From Cladopsammia gracilis (taxonomy: Eukaryota > Cnidaria > Anthozoa > Scleractinia > Dendrophylliidae): 64,000 bases of DNA. The translations under genes and the position numbers were made by a program. The DNA is taken from assembly GCA_022457155.1 (NCBI GenBank), contig JAJGOT010000273.1, positions 374,501-438,500 of the forward strand. The letters run 5' to 3'. The notes beneath the pieces were generated by a model that saw only the letters and a list, made by a program, of their open reading frames with translations, was not told the origin of the DNA and ran no database searches. Below, piece by piece: positions 1 through 13,200 of this stretch; the first letter of the stretch is position 1; each line of letters starts with the position of its first letter.

Positions 1-2975
1 ACAATGAGCTAACTAAGAATGACATGAAGTGAAATAATTTGGCCAAAGTAAATTTCAGTCCATCTGAGCCCAAAATACTAGAATGTTTGCAACGTTGCAT
101 ATCAATTAGAAAATTGGTAAAACTTAGCCGATGTTTCTTTCTTTTCATTCAATAATTATAATTTACTGATTAGAAATACTATACAATTCATCCTTAGAAC
201 ATTGTAAAGAACGTTTTCAGGGCTCAAATCGCCAATAAATCAAAGAACAGTCAACCCCGGCTCCGCCTCAGCTTAAATATTATACGTTCTTATTGAAGGG
301 AAAAAAGGTATATATAATCCTGTTTTCTATGTTAGCAATCGAAAGGGCTAGTTAGGAAATGGGGCCACAGGAGGCTAAGAAAAATATTATTTTACGTCGG
401 TGGGAAGGAAGCAAAGAAAAAATAAAACAACTCGTTCAAAGGAGGTACGACATAACCCTGGCCGGGTGGGATTCGAATCCACGACTGCCAGTGTCGTGTG
501 GTCCACACTGCGGTGTGGTCCCCATTTCCTTTCTAAGACTAACCATGGTTCTTTAAATGAAATTCATGAGTTGTGACCAGCACTAAACTTTACCGGAGTT
601 AATTCTCTGATTTCCTGTTTGCACCACTCATTGCTGAGTAGCTTAACATTTATTGTTCTTCCCAGAAATTTATTCCACTTGTGATTGTTTTTTCGCAAGG
701 AAAATCTATTCGGAGTCATCCTCTTAAACAAAATCGTCGTTCATAAGGCCACCTCCATAACTTGCCCGCTTTTCCTGATGGCTTATTATTAAGTTTTCAA
801 GTGACGCCGTTGTTCTGTCTTTCTCGTTGGTGAAGTAGTTGTAGTTGTAAATGATGGAAAATAAAAAAATAGGCAATTAGAATGGGAAAATTGCACGGAA
901 TAGAAGAAACGGTTCCTCCCAGTGTAGTTTTGGCGACAATATAATGGATTGAGAATTTTCACACAAGGAATTCGGAGTTACGGATATTTCGTTAAGTTCT
1001 CCCTTCAACTCGTTAGGTTGGTATTTTGTGGTTGCATCAAATCCAATAAATATGATCTCCATAATTCGTTATTAATCTGGGCTTAAGGCTGTGGAATCGG
1101 CGATGATCGAGGAAGGATTTAGCGGCATGTTGTCTCTTCAAATTCTCTCACGAAGTTTTGTTATCCGCGGCGATAAATGGCATTCACAGAGGATATCGCT
1201 TAACTGGGCGGTCCGTGTTTTCAACTTTTAATTCAGAAACTGGTATTCTGTTCCTATGATAAATCCATCTTCAGATTTTGTTGACCGTCCAGGTTCGCTT
1301 AGAAACAACGAGAAATCATAAGAATTGTTAAAACTGTAAATAAATATTGCTCTTAATTTAATAATAATTATTGCTCTTTTAATTTGTATCTTTGTAATGG
1401 TGCTCACCGGTGTTAATCTTTTTAACAACGGATACTAGGCTTTTTAACAAATACCTTTACAAATACCTCTACAAATTGTCTGACTCAATAATTGGGGTCA
1501 CTGTTGATTGGGGATCAGCTTATGTCACCGTTCAAATACTTTACAAAATTCCACTAATAACTGTGGTAATCCACACGATAACGTTATACGAAGACATCGC
1601 AACGTTTTTAACAGCTGATAGTTTTTGAGCTTTTTCCTCTCTTTGTTTTCACATCAACAACATAAAAGTTTCAGCTAGATCTAAAATGTCGTTTATTCCA
1701 AGAGCAGTGTCCTTTCTGTAAATATTTTATAGCATAGTTGTCGTTTTGATATTTTTAAATTTTTATCCCTTTTAATGTAGCTTTTTTGCATTGTAAATCC
1801 GTTTTATTTTTTAAACTTAAAATGGATAAATAAACATTATTATTATAATCTATGAGACCGTCCCAGGAAACGACTGCAGTAGAAATGGAATCTCTGTTAT
1901 GGCCATTCTCTTTTTATTTATCCACATAGAAACTCTTTTTGATGTTTAAAGTCATAAACTATTATTATAGTTAATTCTCAACTAATGCCTCGTTTTAATT
2001 TTGAATTTACGAGGAATGTACTGTGTCTGTCGCTGTCGCTCCATTATGAGCCTCCAGGAGGCAAATTCATAATGTCTGGCGGTTTTCGTTGATACATTTT
2101 GACTTCTGAAATAAGGAAACCAAACGAACATATATTCCGGTGTCCCTAGAGAAGTGATGGGTTTGACGTCATTTTAAGGCTTACCGTACCACACGTTACC
2201 TCGCTCGAAATCATTAGAGTCTAAGACATCATTGACAGTCATAGATAATTTGTTAATGTGTTGATAAAAATACATGCACATTTTATTAAACGGACAATAT
2301 GACAATAACTGATTGATTTTGGTCTCTCGTCAAAAAAAGAAACCCAATTGGTCCCAATTCGATGGGAATTGTGCCGAATAGAATATTCTCGTATGCGAAC
2401 TGTCATCTCTGTGGTGTGCGTAATAAGCTTATATCGGGGCTTCTTTTGAACCCGTCCTCAGCGGTCAAGTTTGAGTTTCCTTTATCCGTTTGACTGAGAA
2501 ACAGACGTATTTTGGGGGCAAACGATCGTTAAACCGCTCATTGCGTCAAAGGAAGCGGCGAAGTACATGTTGTGAGAATCAAGCTCGATTTCCACTGTCG
2601 CGTAATTATAACGTGCGTTTTACATGCGTAAATAAAATTAGAGACCATGTATGAACAACTTGCGTAAATGTAAAAAGTTGAGTACGGTCAACATTTCAGG
2701 CTCAACTGAAGCCCCCGAGGAGTGCGAAACCAAAATAACGTTAAAACACTATTAAACAAATTTTAAAATTCAGCAATCGCCCACCAAAACCGCACTAGTT
2801 GTCAACATTGCAATAAGTCCGTATCGTAGCAGGCTTTCTCTAACAGACCGCCGATTTGTCTGCGGTAGTCAGCTGGTTTAATAATACTCTCAGAATCTTT
2901 AATCATTGAATCCCGGGAGGTGAAGTACTCCCGTCAATTTAGGATAGGTGTGTACAGCGAAGGTTCTTAAACCAT
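1..2975. other. Non-coding DNA, probably intron of the tolloid-like gene
   Basis: I see no exon-like coding block and no long open frame here. No match to the missing N-terminal astacin exon (the Trp-Pro-x-Gly-x-Ile-Pro region expected before residue 1 of the visible protein) was found, so the first exons probably lie upstream. A tRNA-like B-box on the minus strand near 465-485 hints at an old SINE remnant. Confidence 0.4.
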
Positions 2976-2984
2976 GACTCTATT

Positions 2985-3328
2985 GGTCAAGCCCAAATCA
3001 TACCGTCCAGAAGGACGCCGGACACCTTAATCAGACTTATATAACGGAGTAACTGGAAAGCTTTCAGTTGAGGTTTATAGAGGTAGTAGTTTATATAGTT
3101 AAATTTAGAACTAAACAACCCCAGAAGCTAGGTGGTACAGTGGTACGGTAGGCTATGTAAGCCTAAGCCTAGCTGAAGTCACCGGTTCAATACTGAGTGG
3201 GGATTTTAGATTTTCTTTTTTACACTTAAAAATTTATTGAAAATAAAATTCTAAGTGTCGACATTACGTTATATAAGTCTCAATAAGGTGTCCGACGTCC
3301 TTCTGGACGGTATGATTTAGGCACAACC
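2985..3328 (+). mobile_element. Mini-transposon (copy 1) with 9-bp target duplication and internal tRNA-like Pol III boxes
   Basis: A 344-bp element with imperfect inverted ends (GGTCAAGCC at the left, GGCACAACC at the right, followed inward by AAATCATACCGTCC). It is flanked by the exact duplication GACTCTATT at 2976-2984 and 3329-3337. Nine-base duplications are typical of Mutator-like transposons. Inside, positions 3129-3148 resemble a tRNA A-box (GGTGGTACAGTGG) and 3184-3194 a B-box, with T-runs near 3211-3222. Related copies lie at 12616-12956, 16333-16592 and about 29300-29590. Confidence 0.8.
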
Positions 3329-3613
3329 GACTCTATTTTAGGGTAGAAAATCGAAAATTGACACCCTATTTAAGGGAAGAACGATAACTCAAAATTGTGG
3401 GAACAGGTTTTTTTTATTATTTTTTTTCTATTTTCCGTACATGGAAAGTTAAGCATCAGTCATAGAATACTAGACTAAGCCTAGTTTCATTAATACGCCA
3501 TCACAATCTTATCTTAAAATATAAAATATCAGCAAGACCACAGTGACAAACCGTTGAATGGTGCCGGATCCCCTAGTTGTAGACCTGGATCAGTACAATA
3601 ATTACTTGTAGAA

Positions 3614-3847
3614 AATCAGAAAACGGCAAACTGATCCTTACGGCAAGGCGATAAAGGAGTAAACAAAAGAATAAAACAAAATATATATATTCAAACAAAT
3701 TTGCCCAATATTTTGTTAGCCCCTGAAGAAGGTTTGTTTTCAAACCGAAATATTGAGCAAATTTGTTTGAATATATATATTTTGTTTTATTCTTTTGTTT
3801 ACGCCTTCATCGCCTTGCCGTAAGGATCAGTTTGCCGTTTTCTGATT
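3614..3847. repeat. Long hairpin with central hammerhead-like motif
   Basis: Arms of about 100 bp (from 3614 and ending at 3847) are near-perfect reverse complements around a short loop. The loop side carries CCTGAAGAAGG, a 6-bp stem, and CGAAATATTG at 3722-3755. That motif recurs in other repeats of this window. It is probably a foldback or miniature DNA element; no target duplication is obvious. Confidence 0.7.
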
Positions 3848-4005
3848 AACCTTATCTTGTTCGTTTAGTTGGGTGTCTAGGTACTATAATTTAGCAAAAT
3901 TAATACAATTTAAGGAATCCTATATCTAACCAAGGATCATAATACCAAAAAGGATACCCTCCAAAATCCATACCCTATCCCGCGGCACATGCCTATAAAG
4001 CAGTA

Positions 4006-4039
4006 CCCCCCCCCCCTCCCCCTCCCCCTCCCCCTCCTC
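4006..4039. repeat. C-rich simple tract
   Basis: A run of C with scattered T, just upstream of the first visible astacin exon. Length may be unreliable in assembly. Confidence 0.8.
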
Positions 4040-4121
4040 CGCCTTGAATGCGCGCGTGACATTTATCCGGGAAGGGAAATTTATTGTAAAATTATTTTTA
4101 AGTCATTGTTTTACTATCCAG

Positions 4122-4239
4122 GCGACCAGAAAGCCACCATTATACAAGCCATGCGCCACTGGGAAAACTTGACATGTTTATCATTTATCGACCGCACGAC
4201 AGAGAAAGACTACATCTTCTTTCATAAAGGACGCTGCGG
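4122..4239 (+). CDS. Tolloid-like exon A: astacin domain, N-terminal part
   Basis: Encodes [21 protein letters not shown] and onward to the first half of the CGCC loop. Acceptor CCAG precedes it; donor GTAAGT follows at 4240. It starts with two bases of a split Gly codon, so a coding exon must precede it. Confidence 0.9.
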
Positions 4240-7200
4240 GTAAGTAGTGACAGTTTATTATTTATTAGAGGTATTAGAGGTATTATTGGGTAATCGAGAA
4301 CTACATTCTCGGAAAGAAATAGTACCACTTAAGTGCCATGGGAACTTCTCGGGACGAAGGACCCACGCAAGGTACTTGAATCTCGTCCATTCTTAATTGT
4401 GGGCGAGACTTCCTTTAGAGGTACGTAATCAAAATAGTACCTGTCGACAATTGGAAAAGGAGCCATCATTTGTTGTCATCGGAGATCCGGCAGATCGTTT
4501 TACTGCTACGTGAGCAACTTGACTTTCAATCAGCTATGGTTCATGTAATGTCTCGTTTTTTTCTTTTCCTTTTTTCGTTTCTTTGCTTTTTTTTAGTGAG
4601 GGGGGAGGCGCTTCTGTGGGAGCATTTCTTTTAGAGCTTGTACGTTAATTAATCCCCGTGGCCGCTAGTCCATCGAAGAACCAGAATAAGAGAAGAAAAA
4701 AACAGCTTGTGATAACCATAAATTAGCGCAAGACCTTCAATAATCGCGTAGAAATAGAGCACGGGTTTTCAATTGAGCGTCGTAAAACCAAAACCAAGCA
4801 ATCACTCTGCCCAATCACATGACAGGAAGACAAGCTAACGAACCAATCAGAACTCGAAGCAAATACATGTAGCCGGCACCAAGCGCGGGAAAACGTGTTA
4901 AAGAAAATATTTATTGCTTATATTGCGCATTTTAACATAGGGATATGATCAAATGCGCATTACAACACTGTTCGGGGGACTTTGCCAGACCGCTAATGCA
5001 GTTTACAGTAATGTGGAATGTGACAAGGTGCCCCCGTAACTTAAACAAAGCCAGACACAGACACCGGGGACTACGTCCCCTACTCTTTGCGAAGAGTGCC
5101 TTTAAAGTCCCCTACAGGAAGGGCAACTGACAAATGTAGGAGACAAGGTCAACGGCTTAACGTCACCGCCCAATGACGCGATCATCTAAACTGAGGCAGA
5201 TGTGGGAGCAAGTCATGAGGCAAATGTCGGAGCAAGTCATGATTGGTTTTACTTCTGATTAATTGAGAAAGTGGCGCGAGGATTTTTAGCCAATCGCAAT
5301 GCCTAGCAATTCAAAACTAAAGCAATCGCAGTTACTTCGACATTCAATAGGCCTTATGCATGATGACGTCACCAGCTCAAAATTCACCACCAAGCCTCGT
5401 TTTTACGAAATTCCTTGCAAACCTTTGACAAGTTCGCGTTGTTTTTGAGGGGCTATTCTTTTCACTTTTGCTCCTTTGAGAATACATTGATGAGATGGTC
5501 ACAGGTTTACACTTCGAAAGCGAGGCTTGGGGGTGAAATTAGCTAGTCTGTCGTAAACATACATAAGGGCTATTGAAAACTGCTTTATATCGAAGTGAGA
5601 AACCTGAATTAACCAATCGCCATCTATCTATTTCAACAGGTGTTGTTCATATGTTGGACGGAAGGGGAATGGACGCCAGGGTATTTCTATAGGCAAGAAC
5701 TGTGACAAGTTTGGTATTGTAGTGCACGAGATTGGTCACACAGTCGGCTTCTGGCATGAGCACACGCGCCCTGACAGAGCAAAATATGTTACAATTGTAA
5801 AGGATAACATTAAGAAAGGTGTGTGAAAAGCGTTCACTCCTTGTTAGTAACGTTGTTGGCTATTTCGATCCCAAGGAATTTAACACACCACCTCAAAATT
5901 GGACAAAATCGGTTGAGACAAACGCAAAATGGGCGCATTTTTGCACAAGTAGTATCTCAATGGATTCTTCTCCCCTCCTCTCACCCTTCTCTCAATGTTG
6001 TCTTGCAAGGTCTGACAATTTCATGGACTTCTTTTATTAGTTGAAACAACATTAATAAGGGGGAGACGGGGATAAGGATTGTCGAAGTAACAGTTATCAC
6101 AGTCAAATTTAAAAATCACTGAGAACTGTCTCGACAGTTTTTTCCAAGAATGTAGTTAAATGATCGGCCACACAATTGTATTCGAGTTAGCCCGTGAACG
6201 GGCTACTTGGTCTCTTTGTTCTTGTTTATTGCTCCTCTAAAGAGCCCGTGCACATCAGAACACTTCAGCTGTGGGTGTACGGTGTGGTGCGCTGCCGTTT
6301 TGTAGCATGAAGAAAGTATTACTGCTCTAAATGCAGAGAAAAAAGTGTACATGTGTTGCTGACGGAATAAGTCGTCGTAACTGATCCAGTCCCTAGAATA
6401 AATAAAACTATAATCACCGCGCAATGCTAATTGAGAATACTATATCCCGGCCAGCTTTAAATGTTGGTATTTTTAGTGGATGGAACCAGAGAATCTCTGG
6501 CCAAATAAGACGAGAATCAGCAACAAACTTAGCCCAATTACATGCATGATGCCGACTCCGTGAGAATTGAGCCTGGGGCAAGTTGGTTCTGAGGCTTGTA
6601 CTGTTGCTACTGCATGAATCATGCTCTCCATAAACATTACGCAGACCTTGTCATGTTTTCCATTGATTTCGAATCAATTTACTGTCAGAAAGACATAATT
6701 TTTTTTTTCATTTTAGGCGAAGAACACAACTTTCTTCAACTGAGTTTAACAGAAATTGACTCGAGGAATGAGCCTTACGACTATGGATCCATCATGCACT
6801 ACGGGAAGAGTACATTTGCAAAGGAAGTTAACCAGATTACCATTCTACCCAAAAACGACCCCAGAACGTCATTGATTCCAGAAATTGGACAAAGAGAACA
6901 ACTTAGTGCAGGAGATATTAGACAGACATCTAAAATGTACCGCTGTTCAGGTAAAGAATTGTTCATCACCATAAGCCAACATTAAATATCGATAGTACCT
7001 TACACCGCATTCTTTCTCTTTGTCGCAGTACGCACGTACTGAGTACTGCGTGGCTGCCGAGGCTTACGTGAAGTTAAAAAAAATCTTATTTTTATCAGTT
7101 GATTATCACCTTTAACCCTTTCACTCCCAGAGTCAATTATGGAGACATGTGATGTAGTTCTAACTTTTGAGTCTGACCATGAAATTCTATGGTGTGACCA

Positions 7201-10200
7201 TTCAAATGAAACCTCTTCGGTAGTACTTTTGCATGGTGCTATTTGTTTTTTAAAGTGCTACTACGATCAAATTTTTGATTTTCATTTTTTTACATTTTCG
7301 TGTACTATTAGACTTCCTTACTCATCTTGCCAAATTTCAATTCATTACGAACATCAGAAGTCATTTAATTTTAACATTTATTTCCAAGAATTTACGGCCG
7401 CCATTAAAAAACCTTGTTCCAAGGCTTGGTTGCGAATGGGAGAAAGTGACGTAAAAGACTCAAACTGTCATAAGATTCGAGTCTCAAAAGCCACGAGCAT
7501 GCGAGCGATTCCAAAGTTCAATGTATAAAGTTCTAATGAGCATGCGTGTCACGCGTCACGCATAACATCCTAACGTGACATCTCCTCTTCTAAGACAGTT
7601 CGAAAATAAACGAGGTTCTAACAATTAAACAAGGTTCTAACAGTCCAAAGGTTTTGGGCGTGTAACTACAAAATCACCCAAAGGTTCTTTTAGTTTAAAC
7701 TTGTAGTCAGCTTGATGGTATCACTATACAGTTTCAATAAGACGCTGTGGTGGTCTTCGGACCCGTAGACTTCTTCTGACGGGTTGATTCGTTTGCGGGA
7801 TATCAGGCTGTGATTCCATCTCTGGCGTTTTGATACCAGCATCAGTGCTTGGTTGCATACAAGGATTTGACTCATCACTGGCTACTGCTTCCCATGCTGG
7901 GCTTGGGGCTGGCAATGCCTCTTCCTTGGTCGGCTGAAGATGGAAGCGGTTTCGACGCATCTGCGTTCCATCTGGGGTCACCACAATGTACGAACGAGGA
8001 GTCTGGTGTTGTTGGACAACCACCGCAGGTGTCCAATCCCGTCCCCGCTTCATTCGCACAGGTTCGCCTTCGTGTAGTTTGGAAAGTGGCCGAGTGCCAC
8101 GGTCATAGAACGCTTTCTGACGTTGTTGACGTGTCAGCAGATTGTGACGAATCTGAGAAGTAGACCTAGGCTGCGGTTCAAGGAGGCTCTTGGAAGTTGG
8201 CAGTCGTGTTCTAAGCTTTCTACTCATAAGTAGTTCTGCTGGGGATTCATCCATTCCGCTGATAGGGGAATTACGGAACTCTAATAACGCGAGGAATGCA
8301 TCCTGTTTGGACTCATCAGCTTTCCTTAGTAACTGCTTAACGGTCTGCACGTTTCTTTCCACGAGACCATTAGACTTTGGGTAGTGTGGACTTGAGGTTA
8401 CCACTTCTATCTCCCACTTGCTGGCAAAGTCCTTAAAATTCGCACTGTTGAAAGGCATGTTGTCTGCGATTAGCCTCTCAGGGATTCCATGACGGGCAAA
8501 CATATCTTTCATTGCCAAGATAACTGCTTCACTATTCTTACTGGAAAGGCGAGCTACTTCAGGATACTTTGAGAAATAGCGAACTACAAGCAAGTAGTCT
8601 CTCCCTTTATAGTAGAAAATGTCTGCTGCAACTGTCGCCCAAGGTCTCTCAGGGACCTCTTGAGGAATCAAAGGCTCTCTCTGGTTGCTTCGCTGGTGTT
8701 GCTGACAGGTACTACACTTGGATACCAACTCGTCAATTGCACTATTGATACCTGGCCAAAACACTGCTCCTCTGGCTCGCGCTTTGCACTTCTCTATTCC
8801 CAAGTGGGCGGCGTGTATGCGTTGTAGGATTTCGGGTCGCAGGCTGTGAGGAACAATTATGCGATCACCCTTGAACATTAAGCCCTCATAGCAGCTTATT
8901 TCATCTCTGTAGTTCCAGTAAGGTCTTGTCTCAACTGGTGTCTCTACTTTGGTCTGCGGCCAGCCACTCATGACAACTTTCTGCAACTGTTGAATTTCAG
9001 GGTCACTCTTAGTCTCGTCCCTCAACTTGTAAAACATCATCTCAGACAACTGTCCAGAGTCCAGGACATGAATTTCAAACTCATCAGGTTGGTCTGTAGC
9101 TTTGCTGGGTAAGTATGCTCTGGAGAGCGTATCAGCTAAAATCAGTTGGCTGCCAGGTAGGTACTTAACATTAACTGCATAAGGCTTGATCCTGAGAATC
9201 ATCCTTTGAAGACGGAGGGGTGCTTGATGAATGGGCTTCTTCAGGATTGCTTCCAACGGTTTGTGATCACTTTCAACTGTAATCTCTCGTTGTCCGTACA
9301 AATAATCATGAAAGCGTTCACAGCCAAAGACAATGGCCAGCATTTCTTTTTCTATCTGCGCATAATTTTCCTGGCTTGGAGTCAGGGCTTTGGATGCGTA
9401 AGCAACTGGGCGGTCATTTTGTAGAAGGACTGCACCAACACCTTTTGAGCTTGCATCAACAGACAGGGTCACTGGTTCTTTCGCGTCAAAGAACTTGAGG
9501 ACTGGAGCTGACGAGATTGCAGTTTTCAGGCTTGTAAATGCGTCGTCTTCTACTTGTCCCCAGGACCATTCAACATCTTTCTGGAGTAGCTGGCGGAGTG
9601 GAGCGCTCTTCTGAGACATGTTTGGGATGAACTTAGATAAATAGGTGACCACACCCAGGAATCTCTGTAAGCCTTCTCGATTGGCTGGGGTTGGCATAGC
9701 AAGGATTGCTTCAACTTTCTTAGGGTCTGGTTTGACACCATCTGCACTCAACACGTGGCCCACATAATGAACTTCGGATACTCGAAAATGGCATTTCTCC
9801 CTGTTAAGCTTGAGGTTACGCTCACGACAGCGGTCCAACACCTGTCTCAGCCTCTCATCATGCTGCTCCACATCTTCCCCCCACACAACAAGATCATCCA
9901 CAATTACCTCAACACCTTCAATGTCCTGAAACAAATGGGACATAACATTCTGGAACACCTCTGGGGCCGATGCTATCCCAAAGGGCAAACGTGTGTAACT
10001 ATACCGGCCAAATGGGGTGTTAAAGGTAGCTAGCTTGCTACTGTCCTTGGCTAGTTTAACCTGCCAAAAGCCATGGTTAGCATCAAGGACACTGAACACT
10101 TTTGCACTGGGCATCCTGCTAATCACATCTTCCACGGTCTGCATGGGAAAGTGTTCCCGCCTGACGGCACGATTGAGGTCGCTAGGATCCATGCACACTC

Positions 10201-13200
10201 TGAGCTTGTTATTCTTCTTCTTGGCAACCACAAGACTGTGTACCCAGGCAGTGGGCTCTGTACATTTCTTAATGACTCCCAGCTTCTCCATTCTCTGAAG
10301 CTCCTCTTTAAGAGGCTCACGAAGGGCCACAGGAACCCGACGGGGAGGGTGCACAACAGGGGTGGCATTGGGATCAATTTGAATTTTGTGCTGGACGCCT
10401 TTAATCTCACCCAGGCCCTCAAACACGTCTGCATACTCGGATTCTAGGTTCTCTTCTTCAAGGCGGTAAATTCTCTTTATCAGGCCTAAATCAAGACAGG
10501 ACTTCAGTCCAAGAATGGATGGTAGATCTTGCTCAACAAGTATGAAGTCCATCACTGTGAATTTTCCTTTGTAATCGCAAGTTAGGCTAATCTTGCCGCT
10601 GGGTGTGATTCGACGTCCGTCATACACTTTCAGCTTGGCTTTGCAATGGTGGGACTGTTTGGGATCCACTGGAAGTCGATCGAGCAGCGACTTGGAAATG
10701 ACATTACAATCAGCCCCCGAATCTATTTTAAAAGTCACATTTGTATCAGCGATCTTGAGTGAGACGTGCCACTCATCTTGAGAACGGCATTCATCATTGG
10801 ACTCCACTGCAAAGGTCAGTAAATCGGCTTCGTTATCACTGCCCTCCGATTCAGCGACTGTGTGCACTGTTTTCCCGCCAAAATCCCGCAGTCTCTTTCG
10901 GCAAACATTCGCAAAATGATCCTTCTTCTGGCAGTAATCACATATTTTGCCGAAAGCAGGGCAAGATCCCCACGGGTGAGAAGAACCACAAAACGTGCAC
11001 TTTCCTTTTTGTGAGCCCGAACCTGGTCTCGGTCGACGCGAAGGATTTTTCTTCTGTCTGTCACCGCCGCCTGCTCGAATTTCATTCACGGTCGGATTTT
11101 CAATGTTTTGCTCCTTTGGGCCCATCGCTTTAATTTGTTCTTTGGAAGCCTCGGACGATCTTGCCATAGAAATTGCTTTTCCCAGTGTAAGCTTCTCCTC
11201 CCTCAGTAATCGTTCCTTCACTTGTAGATCTCGTATACTAAACACGAACTTGTCTCGCAGCATGTCATCAACCGGCGGCGGGTACTCGCAAGATTTTACC
11301 TTGTTTTTCAAACGTGTCACGAACTGATCTACGGTTTCGGAATCTTTCTGCTGTATTTGCCAAAACTGGTGTCTCTCAAACACTACGTTCTTTCTGGGGT
11401 TACAGTACTGTTCGAATTGCTCAAGGACTTTGTCCAGCTTTTTTTCGTCGCCTTCGGCAAACTGAAATGTGTTGAAGACCTCAATGGCGTCTTCTCCTGC
11501 AAAGTTTAACAATATAGCAATCTTGACCTCATCGCCTTTCTTTTCGCTTCCCGAAGCAGTTATGTAGATATCAAACTGTTGTTTAAATCTCCGCCAATTT
11601 TCTGATGTGTTTCCGTCGAAACTCAAAGCGCTAGGCTTGTGGAAACTATCCATGTTTACTCTCTGACACCATGTCATAAGATTCGAGTCTCAAAAGCCAC
11701 GAGCATGCGAGCGATTCCAAAGTTCAATGTATAAAGTTCTAATGAGCATGCGTGTCACGCGTCACGCATAACATCCTAACGTGACACAAACATACCTCAC
11801 GAGTTGAAATTATAATAACAATCAGCATAGAAAATTGAACGAAGAACAAGTCCAAAGTTTTTGTTGCTTTTCGCATAATTTTCAATACTTATTGTTATTA
11901 TAATTTCAACCCGTGAGGTATGTTTGAGTCTTTTACGTCACTTTCTCCCATTCGCAACCAAGCCTTGGAACAAGGTTTATTAATGGCGGCCGTAAATTCT
12001 CGGAAATAAATGTTAAAATTAAATGACTTCTGATGCTCGTAATGAATTGAAATTTGGCAAGATGGGTAAGGAAGTCTAATAGTAAACGAAAATGTGAAAA
12101 AATGAAAATCAAAAATTTGATCGTAGTAGCCCTTTAATATTTTACAAAATGAAATATAGGATTTGGCTTGAAATTTGATGTTTGGTTTTCTTGGGGGTTA
12201 TAGGGTTAACTGCACCGCTATTCAGTTGAAAGCGAAAATACCATTATCATTGGCGTGTAGTAGTAACATTAAAGTTCACTTGTACCATGCCTACAGTTAT
12301 ATTTTAGGGCAATTCGTAACATTGTAAGCCATTATGGTTTTCTAACTGGCCTTCCAGACCGGTCAATTCGTAGATAGCAGGTATCATTTTTTGGACTTGT
12401 AGGAACAGGTGTCCTAAAAGGTGCATTCTGTTTACGAACTGATCGTTCTGGCCGGCCAGTTCTGACAAATGGTAGCACCCTTAGTGGCGAAACTGCAGTC
12501 ACGGGACAGCCGTACCCAGTCGTATCGCTGTTTCACCGCAGCTGTTTCTTTTATTTATTACCTCCCTACCACAGTCATATCTTAGTATGGTCGAACTAGT
12601 GCAACCGTACCGCACGGTTGTGCCTAAATCATACCGTCCAGAAGGACGTCGGACACCTTATTGAGAATTATATAACGTAATGTCGGCACTTAGAATTTTA
12701 TTTTCAATAAATTTTTAAGTGTAAAAAAGAAAACCTAAAATCCCCTCTCAGCATTGAACATGTGACCTCAGCGAGGCTTAGGCTTACATAGCCTACCGTA
12801 CCACTGTACCACCTAGCTTCTCGGATTGCTTAGTCCTAAATTTAACTATATAAACTGCTACCCCTAACCTCAACTGAAAGCTAACCAGTTACTCCGTTAT
12901 ATAAGTCTCAATAAGGTGTCCGACGTCCTGCTGGACGGTATGATTTGGGCTTGACCATACCGCACCCGTTCGCAGTTGAACCACGTGACTCATGAGGAGT
13001 GCGACTATTATTTCAATGAACTATGCTTGATTATGTTTTTGGTTCCTCCCTACGACAACATTTACTAGCGTTTATCCTGGGATAAGAGACTCGAGTTTTA
13101 ACAGCGTCCTTAATATTATCCCCTTTGTTAGAATCACTACTTGATGTTAAACTAGTTCGTGTAATCTACATGAAGATCAATCGACATTCATTCGTTTTCT

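Larger units (their letters stand above)
7466..11786 (-). mobile_element. Intact Ty3/Gypsy LTR retrotransposon
   Basis: A 4321-bp element with direct 115-bp terminal repeats that read identical by eye, flanked by the 5-bp target duplication CAAAC (7461-7465 and 11787-11791). LTRs begin TGTCA and end TGACA. One open Gag-Pol frame fills the inside on the minus strand. Identical LTRs and an undamaged frame point to very recent insertion. The very short LTRs recall Mag-type Gypsy elements; lineage not proved here. Confidence 0.95.
7254..12133. mobile_element. Inner TTAA-flanked palindromic element, split by the Gypsy element
   Basis: Ends AGTGCTACTACGATC and GATCGTAGTAGCCCT, each beside TTAA (7250-7253 and 12134-12137). 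Arms of about 210 bp (7254-7465 and about 11925-12133) are near-perfect inverted repeats. Without the Gypsy insertion the element is about 550 bp. A second copy starts near 59373. Confidence 0.78.
7116..12205. mobile_element. Outer TTAA-flanked element containing two further insertions
   Basis: Left end CCCTTTCACTCCCAGAGTC after TTAA (7112-7115), right end GGTTATAGGG before TTAA (12206-12209). Pieces 7116-7249 and 12138-12205 together match, in reverse orientation, the uninterrupted copy at 31574-31769. CCC...GGG ends with a TTAA duplication are the pattern of piggyBac-type elements. It is non-coding by itself. Confidence 0.75.

Noticed and set aside
455..545. Minus-strand tRNA or SINE
   Set aside because: Only a B-box-like sequence is convincing; no A-box at the right distance.
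10123..11327. Several plus-strand open frames of about 100-125 codons
   Set aside because: Antisense shadows of the Gypsy Gag-Pol frame.
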